Translations under genes and position numbers: made by a program
Shown: positions 1-6,518 of the stretch, piece after piece
Layout of the letters: each line of letters starts with the position of its first letter
How positions within the stretch are numbered: the stretch's first letter is position 1
Origin: Clostridiales bacterium
Lineage (GTDB): Bacteria; Bacillota; Clostridia; Oscillospirales; Oscillospiraceae
Assembly: GCA_012728025.1 (NCBI GenBank)
Contig: JAAYFX010000037.1
Coordinates: 1-22,196 of the forward strand
DNA length: 22,196 nucleotides
Direction: 5' to 3'
Notes under the pieces: model-generated
What the model saw: only the letters and a program-made list of their open reading frames with translations
The model's database searches: none
What the model was told of the DNA's origin: nothing

Positions 1-517
1 CTACCGCCCAAGCTTATGCTTTCTACCGCAATATAGTCAAAGCGTGTATTATCCGCCAACACATCTAAATTAACGAAAGGGTCTTCCTCAGCTATCTCTG
101 CCTCTTCCTTAAAAAAATTACTTAACGCACTAGAGCTAACACCAGATTTGTCACTGGTTGCCTTTACAGTAAACACATAGGTTCCACTGCCATTTATGCG
201 TATAAATTGGCTGGCATCAATTTCGATAGGCGGGTTTGTTTGATTTGGAATCTTCTGTTCTCCAACAAATTTACAGTAATAGTAATCAGGCGTTTCGTTC
301 TCTGTGCCCTCTTCCTCTTCATCTTCAAAGCCTTCATAAATTTTATAAAACTGTACCTCATAACCTCTGGCATCAGGAACTGCCTTCCATTTTGCAATAC
401 CGTATTCACCTTTACCCTCTTTATGGCTCCACTTAACCTCCTGAGGCGTATCCAGTATAACAGGATAGGTAAAGTAACGATTACCCTGTTGGCCATTTTG
501 CCACATCACTTGTTTCT
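1..517 (-). pseudogene. Continuation of the fibronectin-III-like protein in a shifted frame, cut by window edge
   Basis: Reading the minus strand with codons starting at 479, 476 and so on gives about 160 stop-free residues to the left edge. This begins 'NRYFTYPVILDTP' and contains 'AKWKAVPDARGYEVQFYK' and 'GSGTYVFTVKATSDKSGVSS'. These parallel the 'RARWNPVDGADYYILRLYR' and 'GEYYFTVQAASDNPQV' strands of the N-terminal part, so this is the second repeat of the same protein. This frame is closed by a stop at 516-518, so the shift lies within 481-517. One extra base there, for example in AAAA (496-499) or GGG (484-486), would explain it. There is no start codon with a ribosome site of its own. 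It may be a true pseudogene, a phase-variable tract or a sequencing error. Confidence 0.65.
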
Positions 518-939
518 ACTTGGGGATTATCTGACGCTGCTTGAACAGTGAAATAATATTCACCATCATCATGTCCCATGAAATTATTAACTGTAAAGTT
601 TTTAGAGTTGGTAAATACGATTATTTCATCAACAGCCTCCTCACTGCCCACTCTGTAAAGCCTGAGTATGTAGTAATCCGCACCATCCACTGGGTTCCAT
701 CTGGCCCGAACAAGGTCATTTGTGTTCAAGTCCCATGTGAGCGATGTCGGCTCGGGAAGTTTTGTATTCCCAAGAAGTGAGATGCCGCTCTTAGGTGGGA
801 GCTGTGCTTTAGATAATACACTTAGGCTGGCAGGCCCAGTCTCCCCTGCCGCCTGTGCCGAAAGCACAGGAGCAAAACCGAACATTACCCCTGCTGTTAA
901 TATCAAAACCAGCAAAATATAGCTGATAACTTTTTTCAT
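481..939 (-). CDS. Secreted fibronectin-III-like protein, N-terminal part (frameshifted)
   Basis: This 152-residue reading frame starts at an ATG preceded by GGAGG with 8 bases spacing. Residues 1-31 form a typical Sec signal peptide (Lys-Lys, hydrophobic core, Ala-Gln-Ala cleavage region), so the product is exported. Residues about 58-148 look like one fibronectin type III or related beta-sandwich domain, with a 'WNPVDGADYYILRLYR' strand and a 'GEYYFTVQAAS' strand typical of such repeats. The frame stops at 481-483, but a second domain of the same kind continues at once in another frame (see the entry at 1-517). The original gene was therefore probably longer and has a one-base shift between 481 and 517. 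No enzymatic motif is visible; a cell-surface adhesion or binding role is only inferred. Confidence 0.7.
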   Translation of the reverse strand: MKKVISYILLVLILTAGVMFGFAPVLSAQAAGETGPASLSVLSKAQLPPKSGISLLGNTKLPEPTSLTWDLNTNDLVRARWNPVDGADYYILRLYRVGSEEAVDEIIVFTNSKNFTVNNFMGHDDGEYYFTVQAASDNPQVETSDVAKWPTG

Positions 940-1063
940 ATGTATGTCCTCCGCCAGAAAATTGAAGATATTGTAAAATTAAGCTTTGTCATGTTTTGTC
1001 GGTTTATTATAATTACTGTTAATTTTAACATTTTCGATAAAACAATGCAAGCTCCGTCAAGAC

Positions 1064-1103
1064 AAAAACTGTGGGGAAAGCCTTAGCTTTCCCCACAGTT
1101 TTT
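1064..1103. terminator. Perfect 17-bp hairpin terminator after comEB
   Basis: AAAAACTGTGGGGAAAG at 1064-1080 pairs perfectly with 1087-1103 around a 6-base loop. It has A and T tracts on both sides, so it could act on either strand. It ends the minus-strand transpeptidase-comEB unit; its distal arm overlaps the comEB stop codon (1102-1104). Confidence 0.9.
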
Positions 1104-1590
1104 ATAGATTTGTCAATTCCGGAAGGGAGTCGTCGTTTTCAATCCATTGTGAAGCGTCAATAACCTCATATTCCCCCTCGGAAATTCTGGAAACAACTTT
1201 TTCTATCCCTGCGTTTAGAATAAATCGCCGGCAAAGGGAGCAGGAAGCCGCCGGAATAATCTCACCGGTTTTTGCATCTCTGCCCACCAGATACAGGGTT
1301 GACCCCAACATATCCCGCCGTGAGCAAGAAATTATGGCGTTTTGCTCTGCGTGGACACTTCTGCAAAGTTCATAGCGCTGCCCTGAGGGTATATTAAGCT
1401 GTTCACGGGTACAATAGCCCATGTCCGAGCAGTTTTTCCTGCCTCTGGGCGCTCCGTTATAGCCTGTGGATAAAATCTCGTCGGCCTTCACAATAATCGC
1501 CCCATATTTCCTTCGCAGGCAGGTGCTACGATTTAAAACAGCATCTGCGATACCCAGATAATAGTCGTCCTTTCCTGTGCGCTTGTCCAT
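1102..1590 (-). CDS. comEB: dCMP deaminase family protein (ComEB-like)
   Basis: Zinc-dependent cytidine/deoxycytidylate deaminase of 162 residues, predicted to convert dCMP to dUMP in the cytosol for thymidylate synthesis. The zinc and catalytic motif His-Ala-Glu is at 80-82 ('RSVHAEQNAI'), and the second zinc motif Cys-x-x-Cys is at 117-120. The usual Pro before the first Cys is Ser here. The extra Cys-rich segment 54-60 and the 'LNIPSGQRYELCRSVHAE' stretch are typical of the Firmicutes dCMP deaminase group. The start at 1590 is chosen because GGAGG lies 6 bases before it; a longer in-frame start at 1629 would overlap the upstream gene and lacks a good site. It begins 25 bases after the transpeptidase gene, so the two are probably co-transcribed. 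The ComEB name is by similarity; a role in DNA uptake is not implied. Confidence 0.88.
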   Translation of the reverse strand: MDKRTGKDDYYLGIADAVLNRSTCLRRKYGAIIVKADEILSTGYNGAPRGRKNCSDMGYCTREQLNIPSGQRYELCRSVHAEQNAIISCSRRDMLGSTLYLVGRDAKTGEIIPAASCSLCRRFILNAGIEKVVSRISEGEYEVIDASQWIENDDSLPELTNL

Positions 1591-1615
1591 GACAGTCCTC
1601 CGGTTTTTCTTTTTC

Positions 1616-3919
1616 TCAGTATACAACAACAGTTGAGCCTAAGGGAATATGGTCGAATATGTAGTTAATATCCTCATCATACATCCGCACACAGCCGGCG
1701 CTGATGGGATAGCCTATGCCGGCATCCTTCAGTTTTGATGAGTTTGGATAATACAGTCGTGAATGGAAGGCATAGCCGGTGTTGGGGAAAAATCCTACAA
1801 CGGGTTTGCAGGTGTAAGAGCCCGTTGTCCAGCCTGCAGCCTGCCTATAAGTTGTTGTGGTCACCCCCTGACGGGTAGGCGAACCGAGTGCTCCTGTGCC
1901 TACAATGCTCTCACGGATAAGCTTCCAGTTCCCTTGATGCCCCTCAAAGATATTCACCCTTTGCATGGCAAGATTTATCCAAAGAAGATAACCTGTCTTG
2001 CTGGAGTATCCTTTAGTATTAACCCAAAGCTCCTTTTCATAATCTTCATAGTCATTTTCCAAAGCCCACTGGAGGGTGAAATTGCCCCTGTACACGTTGG
2101 AAACCCGCTTCAAAACTTCCTCGGGATTGACATTGCCCTTGTCGTTTACAAGGCTGTCTGCAGATAGGCTAATCTCCGCTCCATACACGTCCACGTTTAT
2201 GCTTTTCGCATGGCCCGCTCCGCCCACTCTGGCCTTGCTGCCGGAAACCTCAATACTGTCTGCCCTGCCATCAACGGTAAGAACATTTTCCGCACCGCCC
2301 ATGATAACGCCGCCTAAAGCCGTATCCGTCTCCGCTACAAGATGATTTCCCCTTCCCTCCATGGAAAGCTTTCCTAAAGCAGACCCCGACCTAAGCCGCA
2401 GACTAACAAAATCGCCCTTGGCGGAAAAGTCTGAAACCTTCAAAGCATATAGGCTAAGACTGCCCGCCTGTCCGGTAGAGTCTGCGCAGATTTCGCCATC
2501 GCTCATGAGGTAAACCTCGTTGCTCTTTCCTCCAAAACTTCCTTCAATCGAATGGTCAGCCTTAAGATTAAGCCTATTTTCGCCCCCTTGGATGGAAACG
2601 CCTCGAGCAGCACCTCGGCAGTTTACATCAAGCTTTGCGCCCCTGCCGGAGACAATAAGCTTATCCAAATCGGAAAGCTCCGCCTTCAAACTGTTGCCCT
2701 CTCCCTGTATGGTTAGGGCTGTAACACCCTCTCCCTCGGTTTTAAAGCTAAGGCTGTTATTTCTGCCGTTTATGTCAATGCTCATGGGAAGTGCTGTGCC
2801 TTCCTCTCCCCCTTCTTTAAGCAAGGTGTTATCCTCACCGAAAACGGCAATGTTTTTTATAAATGTGTTTGGAGAAAGGGTCACAGTGTTGCCTTTTCCC
2901 GAAAGAACCAAAAGTTCAAATTCCCCGTCAAGGCTAACATTGCTATTTTTACCCGTTACATAGACATCTATTATATTTTTTCCCGAAATCTGGGCTGAAC
3001 CTTGCCCACCCAATCTCAAAACACCAAGCTTTGTCTCAGGCGTGGGGGCAAAGTTTAAATCATAGTTAATGCCTTCTATGGTAATTTGCCCAATGTCACT
3101 GTTTCCCTGAAGTGAAAGGCTGTTTAGCCTGTGGGCAAGTATTATAAACTCCGAAAAAGGGGCCGAAACATTTAGGAAAGAGGCGCTTGTAGCGGAACAA
3201 TCCAACCAGAGGTTTCCGCCAAGGCTCTTATTGCTAAGGTTTAGGTTGCCCTTAACCATGGAGTTTCCCCCATCCGGCAAAGGCCCGCTCTGCTCTATAT
3301 AGCTATGTACCGTCCGATACAAAACAGTCAGAAATTCTGCACGGGTAATCTTGCCATTGGCGTTTAAGCTCCCTGCAAAGCCCTCCACCAGCTTTCGGGA
3401 AAGCAGCCCCTCCAAAGCGGCCCTGTTTTCAGGCAGTACCAAACCGGCATCGGAATAAGAGTCCACAAGATAAGCGCTCTCCGGTACAGAAATCACTAAG
3501 CCAAAAGCCTTTGCCATCATGGAAAGAGCATCCTGCCTTTTCATGGCTGTGTCAAGCTCCCCTGCATCAGCAGAGATAAGCCCAAGATAAAGAGCCTTTG
3601 CAGCATCCTCGGCATACCAAGCGTCATGGGGGATGCCCAGCGCCGATATATCCGCTTTTTCACTGGCATTGAGCACACGACACAAGATGGTAATCATCTG
3701 GGCCGTTGTGATGGGGGTATCGGGTCGGAGAGTCATATCCTCAAAGCCGCTGATTAAGGCATCTTCAACGCCTTTTTTCAAAGTTTCCTCAGCCCAATGG
3801 CCGGAAATATCGGTAAAGTCAGTCCATTCCAAGGCAAGGGCCCCGCCGCTAAATGAAAAAACAAGGACAAGTGCCAAACAAAATGTAATAAGCCGCTTAA
3901 CTTCTGTATTATTCCTCAT
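1616..3919 (-). CDS. SLH-domain, beta-solenoid, L,D-transpeptidase (YkuD) cell-wall protein
   Basis: A 767-residue exported protein. Residues 1-29 are a signal peptide. Residues about 33-205 hold S-layer homology repeats ('FTDISGHWAEETLKKGV', 'HDAWYAEDAAKALYLGLI', 'ITRAEFLTVLYRTV'), which normally bind pyruvylated secondary cell-wall polymer. Residues about 222-600 contain some fifteen short beta-strand units recurring every 20-24 residues with a pattern like 'LTIQGEGNSL', suggesting a beta-solenoid stalk. Residues about 625-767 are a YkuD L,D-transpeptidase domain with His719 ('YAFHSRL') and catalytic Cys743 in 'SAGCVRM'; Ala replaces the common His of SHGC. It should form 3-3 cross-links in peptidoglycan or attach proteins to it. 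The start is set by GGGAG 8 bases before ATG 3917-3919. It leads the two-gene unit with comEB. Confidence 0.88.
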   Translation of the reverse strand: MRNNTEVKRLITFCLALVLVFSFSGGALALEWTDFTDISGHWAEETLKKGVEDALISGFEDMTLRPDTPITTAQMITILCRVLNASEKADISALGIPHDAWYAEDAAKALYLGLISADAGELDTAMKRQDALSMMAKAFGLVISVPESAYLVDSYSDAGLVLPENRAALEGLLSRKLVEGFAGSLNANGKITRAEFLTVLYRTVHSYIEQSGPLPDGGNSMVKGNLNLSNKSLGGNLWLDCSATSASFLNVSAPFSEFIILAHRLNSLSLQGNSDIGQITIEGINYDLNFAPTPETKLGVLRLGGQGSAQISGKNIIDVYVTGKNSNVSLDGEFELLVLSGKGNTVTLSPNTFIKNIAVFGEDNTLLKEGGEEGTALPMSIDINGRNNSLSFKTEGEGVTALTIQGEGNSLKAELSDLDKLIVSGRGAKLDVNCRGAARGVSIQGGENRLNLKADHSIEGSFGGKSNEVYLMSDGEICADSTGQAGSLSLYALKVSDFSAKGDFVSLRLRSGSALGKLSMEGRGNHLVAETDTALGGVIMGGAENVLTVDGRADSIEVSGSKARVGGAGHAKSINVDVYGAEISLSADSLVNDKGNVNPEEVLKRVSNVYRGNFTLQWALENDYEDYEKELWVNTKGYSSKTGYLLWINLAMQRVNIFEGHQGNWKLIRESIVGTGALGSPTRQGVTTTTYRQAAGWTTGSYTCKPVVGFFPNTGYAFHSRLYYPNSSKLKDAGIGYPISAGCVRMYDEDINYIFDHIPLGSTVVVY

Positions 3920-3976
3920 ATGTACTTCTCCCATATCCCAGTGGTAATATTTGCTTTGCATTTGCAAGAATATAGT

Positions 3977-4004
3977 ATTATAATAATACGGCTCAAGTCA
4001 ACAA
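3977..4004 (-). promoter_or_regulatory. Promoter for the SLH-transpeptidase gene
   Basis: On the minus strand a perfect TATAAT lies at 3977-3982, with TTGTTG at 3999-4004 (16-base spacer); an overlapping TTGACT sits at 3996-4001. Transcription would start near 3970, about 50 bases before the chosen ATG. Confidence 0.55.
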
Positions 4005-4046
4005 CAAACTGTTTTCAATTTCGTAACTTATGGAAAGGGCAGCTTG

Positions 4047-4658
4047 ATGAAAAAAAATTATAGTCGGGAGATGGAAAGTGTCATAAGTTCCCTTGACGGA
4101 AAGCGCCCCCGCCTGCTTCTGCACTCTTGCTGTGGGCCTTGCAGCAGCTCTGTGCTGGAATATCTTACAAGGCACTTTGATGTAACGGTGTTTTTCTTTA
4201 ACCCCAACATCCAGCCGGAAGAAGAATATGAAAAGCGGCTTTTTTGGCAGCGCAAGGTCATAGACAGGTATAAGGGTGCCGTAGGTCTTACAGCTCCCCT
4301 TTATGAAGGCGGGAGCTTCACCGAGGTTTCAAAAGGTCTTGAAACTCTGCCCGAGGGCGGGCAAAGGTGTGAAAACTGCTTTCTCCTGCGCCTTTCCGAA
4401 ACAGCAAAGCTGGCAAAAAAAGAGAGGTTCGATTATTTTTCAACAACTCTCACAGTAAGCCCTCATAAAAATGCGGAAATGATAAACAAAATTGGCTTTG
4501 AGTTGGCGGAGCAAAACAGCATAAACTGGCTTCCTGCAGATTTTAAGAAAAAGGAGGGTTATAAGCGTTCGATAGAACTATCTGCGGAATACGGACTTTA
4601 CCGCCAGACCTATTGCGGCTGCCTTTGCAGTCAGAATAACAGCAGGACCCTGACTTAA
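4047..4658 (+). CDS. queH: Epoxyqueuosine reductase QueH
   Basis: A 203-residue cytosolic iron-sulfur protein of the QueH (former DUF208) family. It performs the last step of queuosine synthesis, reducing epoxyqueuosine in tRNA to queuosine, and is a cobalamin-independent replacement for QueG. Seen in the sequence: the N-terminal 'LLLHSCCGPCSSSVL' block with Cys28, Cys29 and Cys32, the 'RCENC' pair Cys108/Cys111, 'STTLTVSPHKN', and the C-terminal 'TYCGCLCS' with Cys190, Cys192 and Cys194. The length is normal for the family. ATG 4047 is preferred over the in-frame TTG at 4044 because AAAGGG ends 7 bases before the ATG. It lies 40 bases before queT, and its last codons form part of a pseudoknot that also covers the queT ribosome site. 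Confidence 0.92.
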   Translation: MKKNYSREMESVISSLDGKRPRLLLHSCCGPCSSSVLEYLTRHFDVTVFFFNPNIQPEEEYEKRLFWQRKVIDRYKGAVGLTAPLYEGGSFTEVSKGLETLPEGGQRCENCFLLRLSETAKLAKKERFDYFSTTLTVSPHKNAEMINKIGFELAEQNSINWLPADFKKKEGYKRSIELSAEYGLYRQTYCGCLCSQNNSRTLT

Positions 4659-4690
4659 AACCTTTGCAGGGTCACTTAAGACGAAAGGTT
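4646..4690 (+). ncRNA. H-type pseudoknot over queT ribosome site, candidate preQ1 (type II-like) riboswitch
   Basis: Stem 1 pairs GACCCTG (4646-4652) with CAGGGTC (4667-4673). Inside its loop, AACCTTT (4659-4665) pairs perfectly with AAAGGTT (4684-4690), and this second strand holds the Shine-Dalgarno AAAGG of queT. Loop 1 is ACTTAA (4653-4658), one base (4666) separates the stems, and loop 3 is 10 bases (4674-4683). The known preQ1-II (COG4708 motif) riboswitch is an H-type pseudoknot with a CUUA-containing first loop and an AAAGG-type second stem strand, found upstream of this transporter family. Here the extra P4 hairpin of that class is missing. By analogy, preQ1 binding would hide the ribosome site and lower QueT translation. 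The structure is seen; the ligand is inferred. Stem 1 overlaps the end of queH. Confidence 0.7.
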
Positions 4691-4698
4691 ATGTAAAA

Positions 4699-5277
4699 AT
4701 GAATACAAACACAAAAAAGCTAGTCACAAGCGCTGTCATAGGCGCACTATACGCTGCCCTCACCATGGTTCTTGCCCCTATAAGCTATGGCAGTCTCCAG
4801 CTTCGGGTATCCGAAGTCATGTGCATCCTCCCCTTTTTCTTTCCCCCTGCCGCTTTTGGGCTGACCATTGGCTGTGCCATAGCAAACACCCTAAGCGCCG
4901 CCGGAATTCTAGACATTATTTTCGGCTCTCTTGCCAGCCTTTTAGCGGGACTTTCCGTTGCCGCCATAGGGAAAAGGCCCAGAGCTTTGCTCTTTTCTTC
5001 CGAAACAGGCATTTTGAAAAATGGTGAGAGGGAAAAAACCACCGCCCATTGGGGAAGATACACCGCCGCTTGTGCCATGCCTGTTGTTTTCAACGGGCCT
5101 ATAATCGGCGCTGTTTTGGCCTTTGCCTTTTCCCGAAACGCCTTCTGGGAGGGTTTTTTGATTTTCTCCCTTCAGGTGGCCTTGGGCGAAGCGGCAGTTA
5201 TGTTCCTTTTGGCCCTGCCTCTTATGGGCTACCTTGGCTCAAAACCACGGTTTATCAGCTTTTTTGCAGATTTGTAA
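4699..5277 (+). CDS. queT: QueT family queuosine-precursor transporter
   Basis: A 192-residue integral membrane protein of the QueT family (COG4708), taken to be the substrate-binding S component of an ECF-type importer for queuosine precursors such as preQ1. It has about five to six hydrophobic segments. The family hallmarks near the N-terminus are visible: 'GALYAALTMVLAPISYGSLQ', 'LRVSEVMCILPFFFPPAAFG' and 'GCAIAN'. A short charged loop at about residues 92-117 separates the halves. It has no ATPase partner here, so it would use the cell's shared energizing module. The start follows AAAGG by 10 bases, and that site lies in the second stem of the pseudoknot at 4646-4690. An ATG-TAA pair at 4691-4696 just upstream is too close to the site to be a start. 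A hairpin terminator follows. Confidence 0.9.
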   Translation: MNTNTKKLVTSAVIGALYAALTMVLAPISYGSLQLRVSEVMCILPFFFPPAAFGLTIGCAIANTLSAAGILDIIFGSLASLLAGLSVAAIGKRPRALLFSSETGILKNGEREKTTAHWGRYTAACAMPVVFNGPIIGAVLAFAFSRNAFWEGFLIFSLQVALGEAAVMFLLALPLMGYLGSKPRFISFFADL

Positions 5278-5320
5278 GCCGATAAGGAACATAAAATTTG
5301 CTGCGGCTTATTTTGTTTTA
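5275..5320 (+). terminator. Probable terminator after queT
   Basis: TAAGCCG (5275-5281, overlapping the queT stop) pairs with CGGCTTA (5304-5310), followed by TTTTGTTTT. The 22-base loop is long, so strength is uncertain. Confidence 0.55.
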
Positions 5321-5431
5321 GACCTTTGCCCTCTTAAATTTATTGCCTGAAACAAAATAGATATAAAAGTCATTTTATAAAAGCCGTACTTAAGGTTTTT
5401 ATTGCAGTATCCGAACATAAGATGATTTTTG

Positions 5432-5461
5432 TTGACACATGGCAAGTTAATACTGTATAAT
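5432..5461 (+). promoter_or_regulatory. Strong sigma-A promoter of the rpmH cluster
   Basis: Perfect TTGACA (5432-5437) and perfect TATAAT (5456-5461) with an 18-base spacer. Transcription would start near 5468, giving a leader of about 150 bases before rpmH. Confidence 0.85.
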
Positions 5462-5468
5462 AACGTAG

Positions 5469-5522
5469 TTTTCCAATGGTTTTTAAAAAGCTTCTAAGCT
5501 TTGCTTAAAACAGTTTGGAAAA
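5469..5522 (+). promoter_or_regulatory. Long hairpin at the 5' end of the rpmH mRNA
   Basis: TTTTCCAA (5469-5476) pairs with TTGGAAAA (5515-5522). Inside it, GTTTTTAA/TTAAAAC and AAAGC/GCTTT extend the stem to a 6-base loop. It starts at the predicted transcription start and is not followed by a T tract, so it is a 5'-end structure rather than a terminator. A role in mRNA stability is a guess. Confidence 0.6.
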
Positions 5523-5618
5523 TGGATAATATATCAACTACTGCGATTTGCCTGCCATCTTTGGTATTTAGCCTTCGGCGGCGTCGCTGTTGAGTATCAT
5601 TTCACGAAAGGAAGGTGT

Positions 5619-5762
5619 ATGAAGGTGACTGTTCGCACCTATCAGCCCAAAAAGCGCCATCGCAAAAAGGAACACGGCTTCCGTAAGAGAATGGCAACAA
5701 GAAGCGGCCGCAATATTCTTGCAAACCGCAGAGCAAAGGGCAGAACAAGGCTTTCCCATTAA
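5619..5762 (+). CDS. rpmH: Ribosomal protein bL34
   Basis: A 47-residue, very basic protein of the large ribosomal subunit. The bL34 signature is clear: 'RTYQPKKRHRKKEHGFRKRM' followed by 'ANRRAKGRTRL'. Family members are usually about 44 residues; this one has three or so extra residues ('MKVTV') before RTYQPKK. An in-frame GTG at 5625 would give 45 residues. AAAGGAAGG at 5607-5615 can serve either start, so the exact start is uncertain. It opens the conserved rpmH-rnpA-yidD-yidC-khpB cluster and is driven by the near-perfect promoter at 5432-5461. Confidence 0.95.
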   Translation: MKVTVRTYQPKKRHRKKEHGFRKRMATRSGRNILANRRAKGRTRLSH

Positions 5763-5845
5763 GCTTTGTCTCTTAAGTTTTTGCGGCATAGGGTTTCATC
5801 GCTCAACCTCAGCCAAGCGGTTTATCCCGCATAATACCGATTTTT

Positions 5846-5868
5846 AGGGCGGGTTTTTTCCGCCCTTT
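5846..5868 (+). terminator. Hairpin between rpmH and rnpA, possible partial terminator
   Basis: AGGGCGG (5846-5852) pairs with CCGCCCT (5860-5866) around a T-rich loop, followed by only TT and then AG. It may reduce read-through from highly expressed rpmH into rnpA. Confidence 0.5.
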
Positions 5869-5914
5869 AGGTGTTTTTCAAAAACATCCGCTTATGCGCA
5901 CGAAAGGACAAGGC

Positions 5915-6277
5915 TTGAAATTTTCTGTTTCCTTAAAAAAAAACCAAGATTTTCGGAGGCTATATTCCAAGGGAAGAAGTATTGCCGCCGCCTCTCTTGT
6001 GGTTTATGTCAAAAAAAACAGGCAGCCGGTAAACCGCCTTGGGATAACGGTTAGCACCAAGATAGGCAATGCCGTCTGCCGAAACAAAATCCGCCGTCGC
6101 CTGAAGGAAATATACAGGCTTAATGAAGGCCGCCTTGAAAGCGGTCTTGATGTGGTTATTGTCGCACGGGTAAAGGCTGCCCACACGCCATATTCAAAGC
6201 TTGAGCGTGATTATCTTTATGCCTGCTCCCGTTTGGGAATATTAAAAAAAGAAACAGAAAGCGGTGGGAACCTGTGA
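5915..6277 (+). CDS. rnpA: Ribonuclease P protein component
   Basis: A 120-residue basic protein subunit that binds the RNase P RNA and pre-tRNA leaders for 5'-end maturation. Typical features are 'FSVSLKKNQDFRRLYSKGR' at the N-terminus, 'RLGITVSTKIGNAVCRNKIRRRLKE' (the RNR-type motif) and 'DVVIVARVKA'. A TTG start at 5915 is chosen because AAAGGA ends 6 bases upstream and the family normally begins Met-Lys-Phe. The in-frame ATG at 5894 adds seven residues and has no ribosome site. Its stop overlaps the GTG start of yidD (GTGA), showing translational coupling. Confidence 0.92.
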   Translation: MKFSVSLKKNQDFRRLYSKGRSIAAASLVVYVKKNRQPVNRLGITVSTKIGNAVCRNKIRRRLKEIYRLNEGRLESGLDVVIVARVKAAHTPYSKLERDYLYACSRLGILKKETESGGNL

Positions 6278-6492
6278 AAAAGTTTCTTATCGCCCTTATA
6301 CGATTTTATCAGAAACACATTTCCCCCCTGTCCGCTCCCTGCTGCCGCTTTATCCCTACCTGCTCACAATACGCAATCGAGGCGCTGGAAAAACACGGCG
6401 CCGCAAAAGGCTCTTGGCTTGCTCTAAAGCGCATTTTGAAATGCCACCCCTTTCACAAAGGGGATTACGATTTCTACGATCCGGTACCATAG
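6274..6492 (+). CDS. yidD: Membrane protein insertion efficiency factor YidD
   Basis: A 72-residue small protein of the YidD family, associated with the inner face of the membrane and helping insertion with YidC. The signature is complete: 'LIRFYQKHISPL', 'CCRFIPTCSQYAIEALEKHG' and 'RILKCHPFHKGDYD' followed by DPVP. The GTG start overlaps the rnpA TGA by two bases, and yidC begins 26 bases downstream. Confidence 0.94.
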   Translation: MKKFLIALIRFYQKHISPLSAPCCRFIPTCSQYAIEALEKHGAAKGSWLALKRILKCHPFHKGDYDFYDPVP

Positions 6493-6518
6493 CCGGCCGT
6501 AACCGATAGGAGTTTTCG

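Larger units (their letters stand above)
5278..5618. other. Gene-free region between queT and rpmH
   Basis: This 341-base AT-rich stretch holds the queT terminator, an imperfect inverted repeat (5309-5321 with 5347-5359), the rpmH promoter and a long leader hairpin. No open reading frame with a ribosome site and no DnaA-box cluster (TTATCCACA-like) is visible, although rpmH is often beside oriC. Confidence 0.6.

Noticed and set aside
194..496. Minus-strand frame of 100 codons within the fibronectin-like gene
   Set aside because: It lies in a third frame; the frame giving the second fibronectin-like repeat (codons starting at 479, 476 and so on) fits the protein family and is open to the window edge.
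4691..4696. ATG-TAA start-stop pair before queT
   Set aside because: It lies two bases after the AAAGG site, too close for initiation, and is likely chance.
5278..5618. Possible oriC next to rpmH
   Set aside because: No cluster of TTATCCACA-like boxes and no dnaA gene next to it; queT lies there instead.
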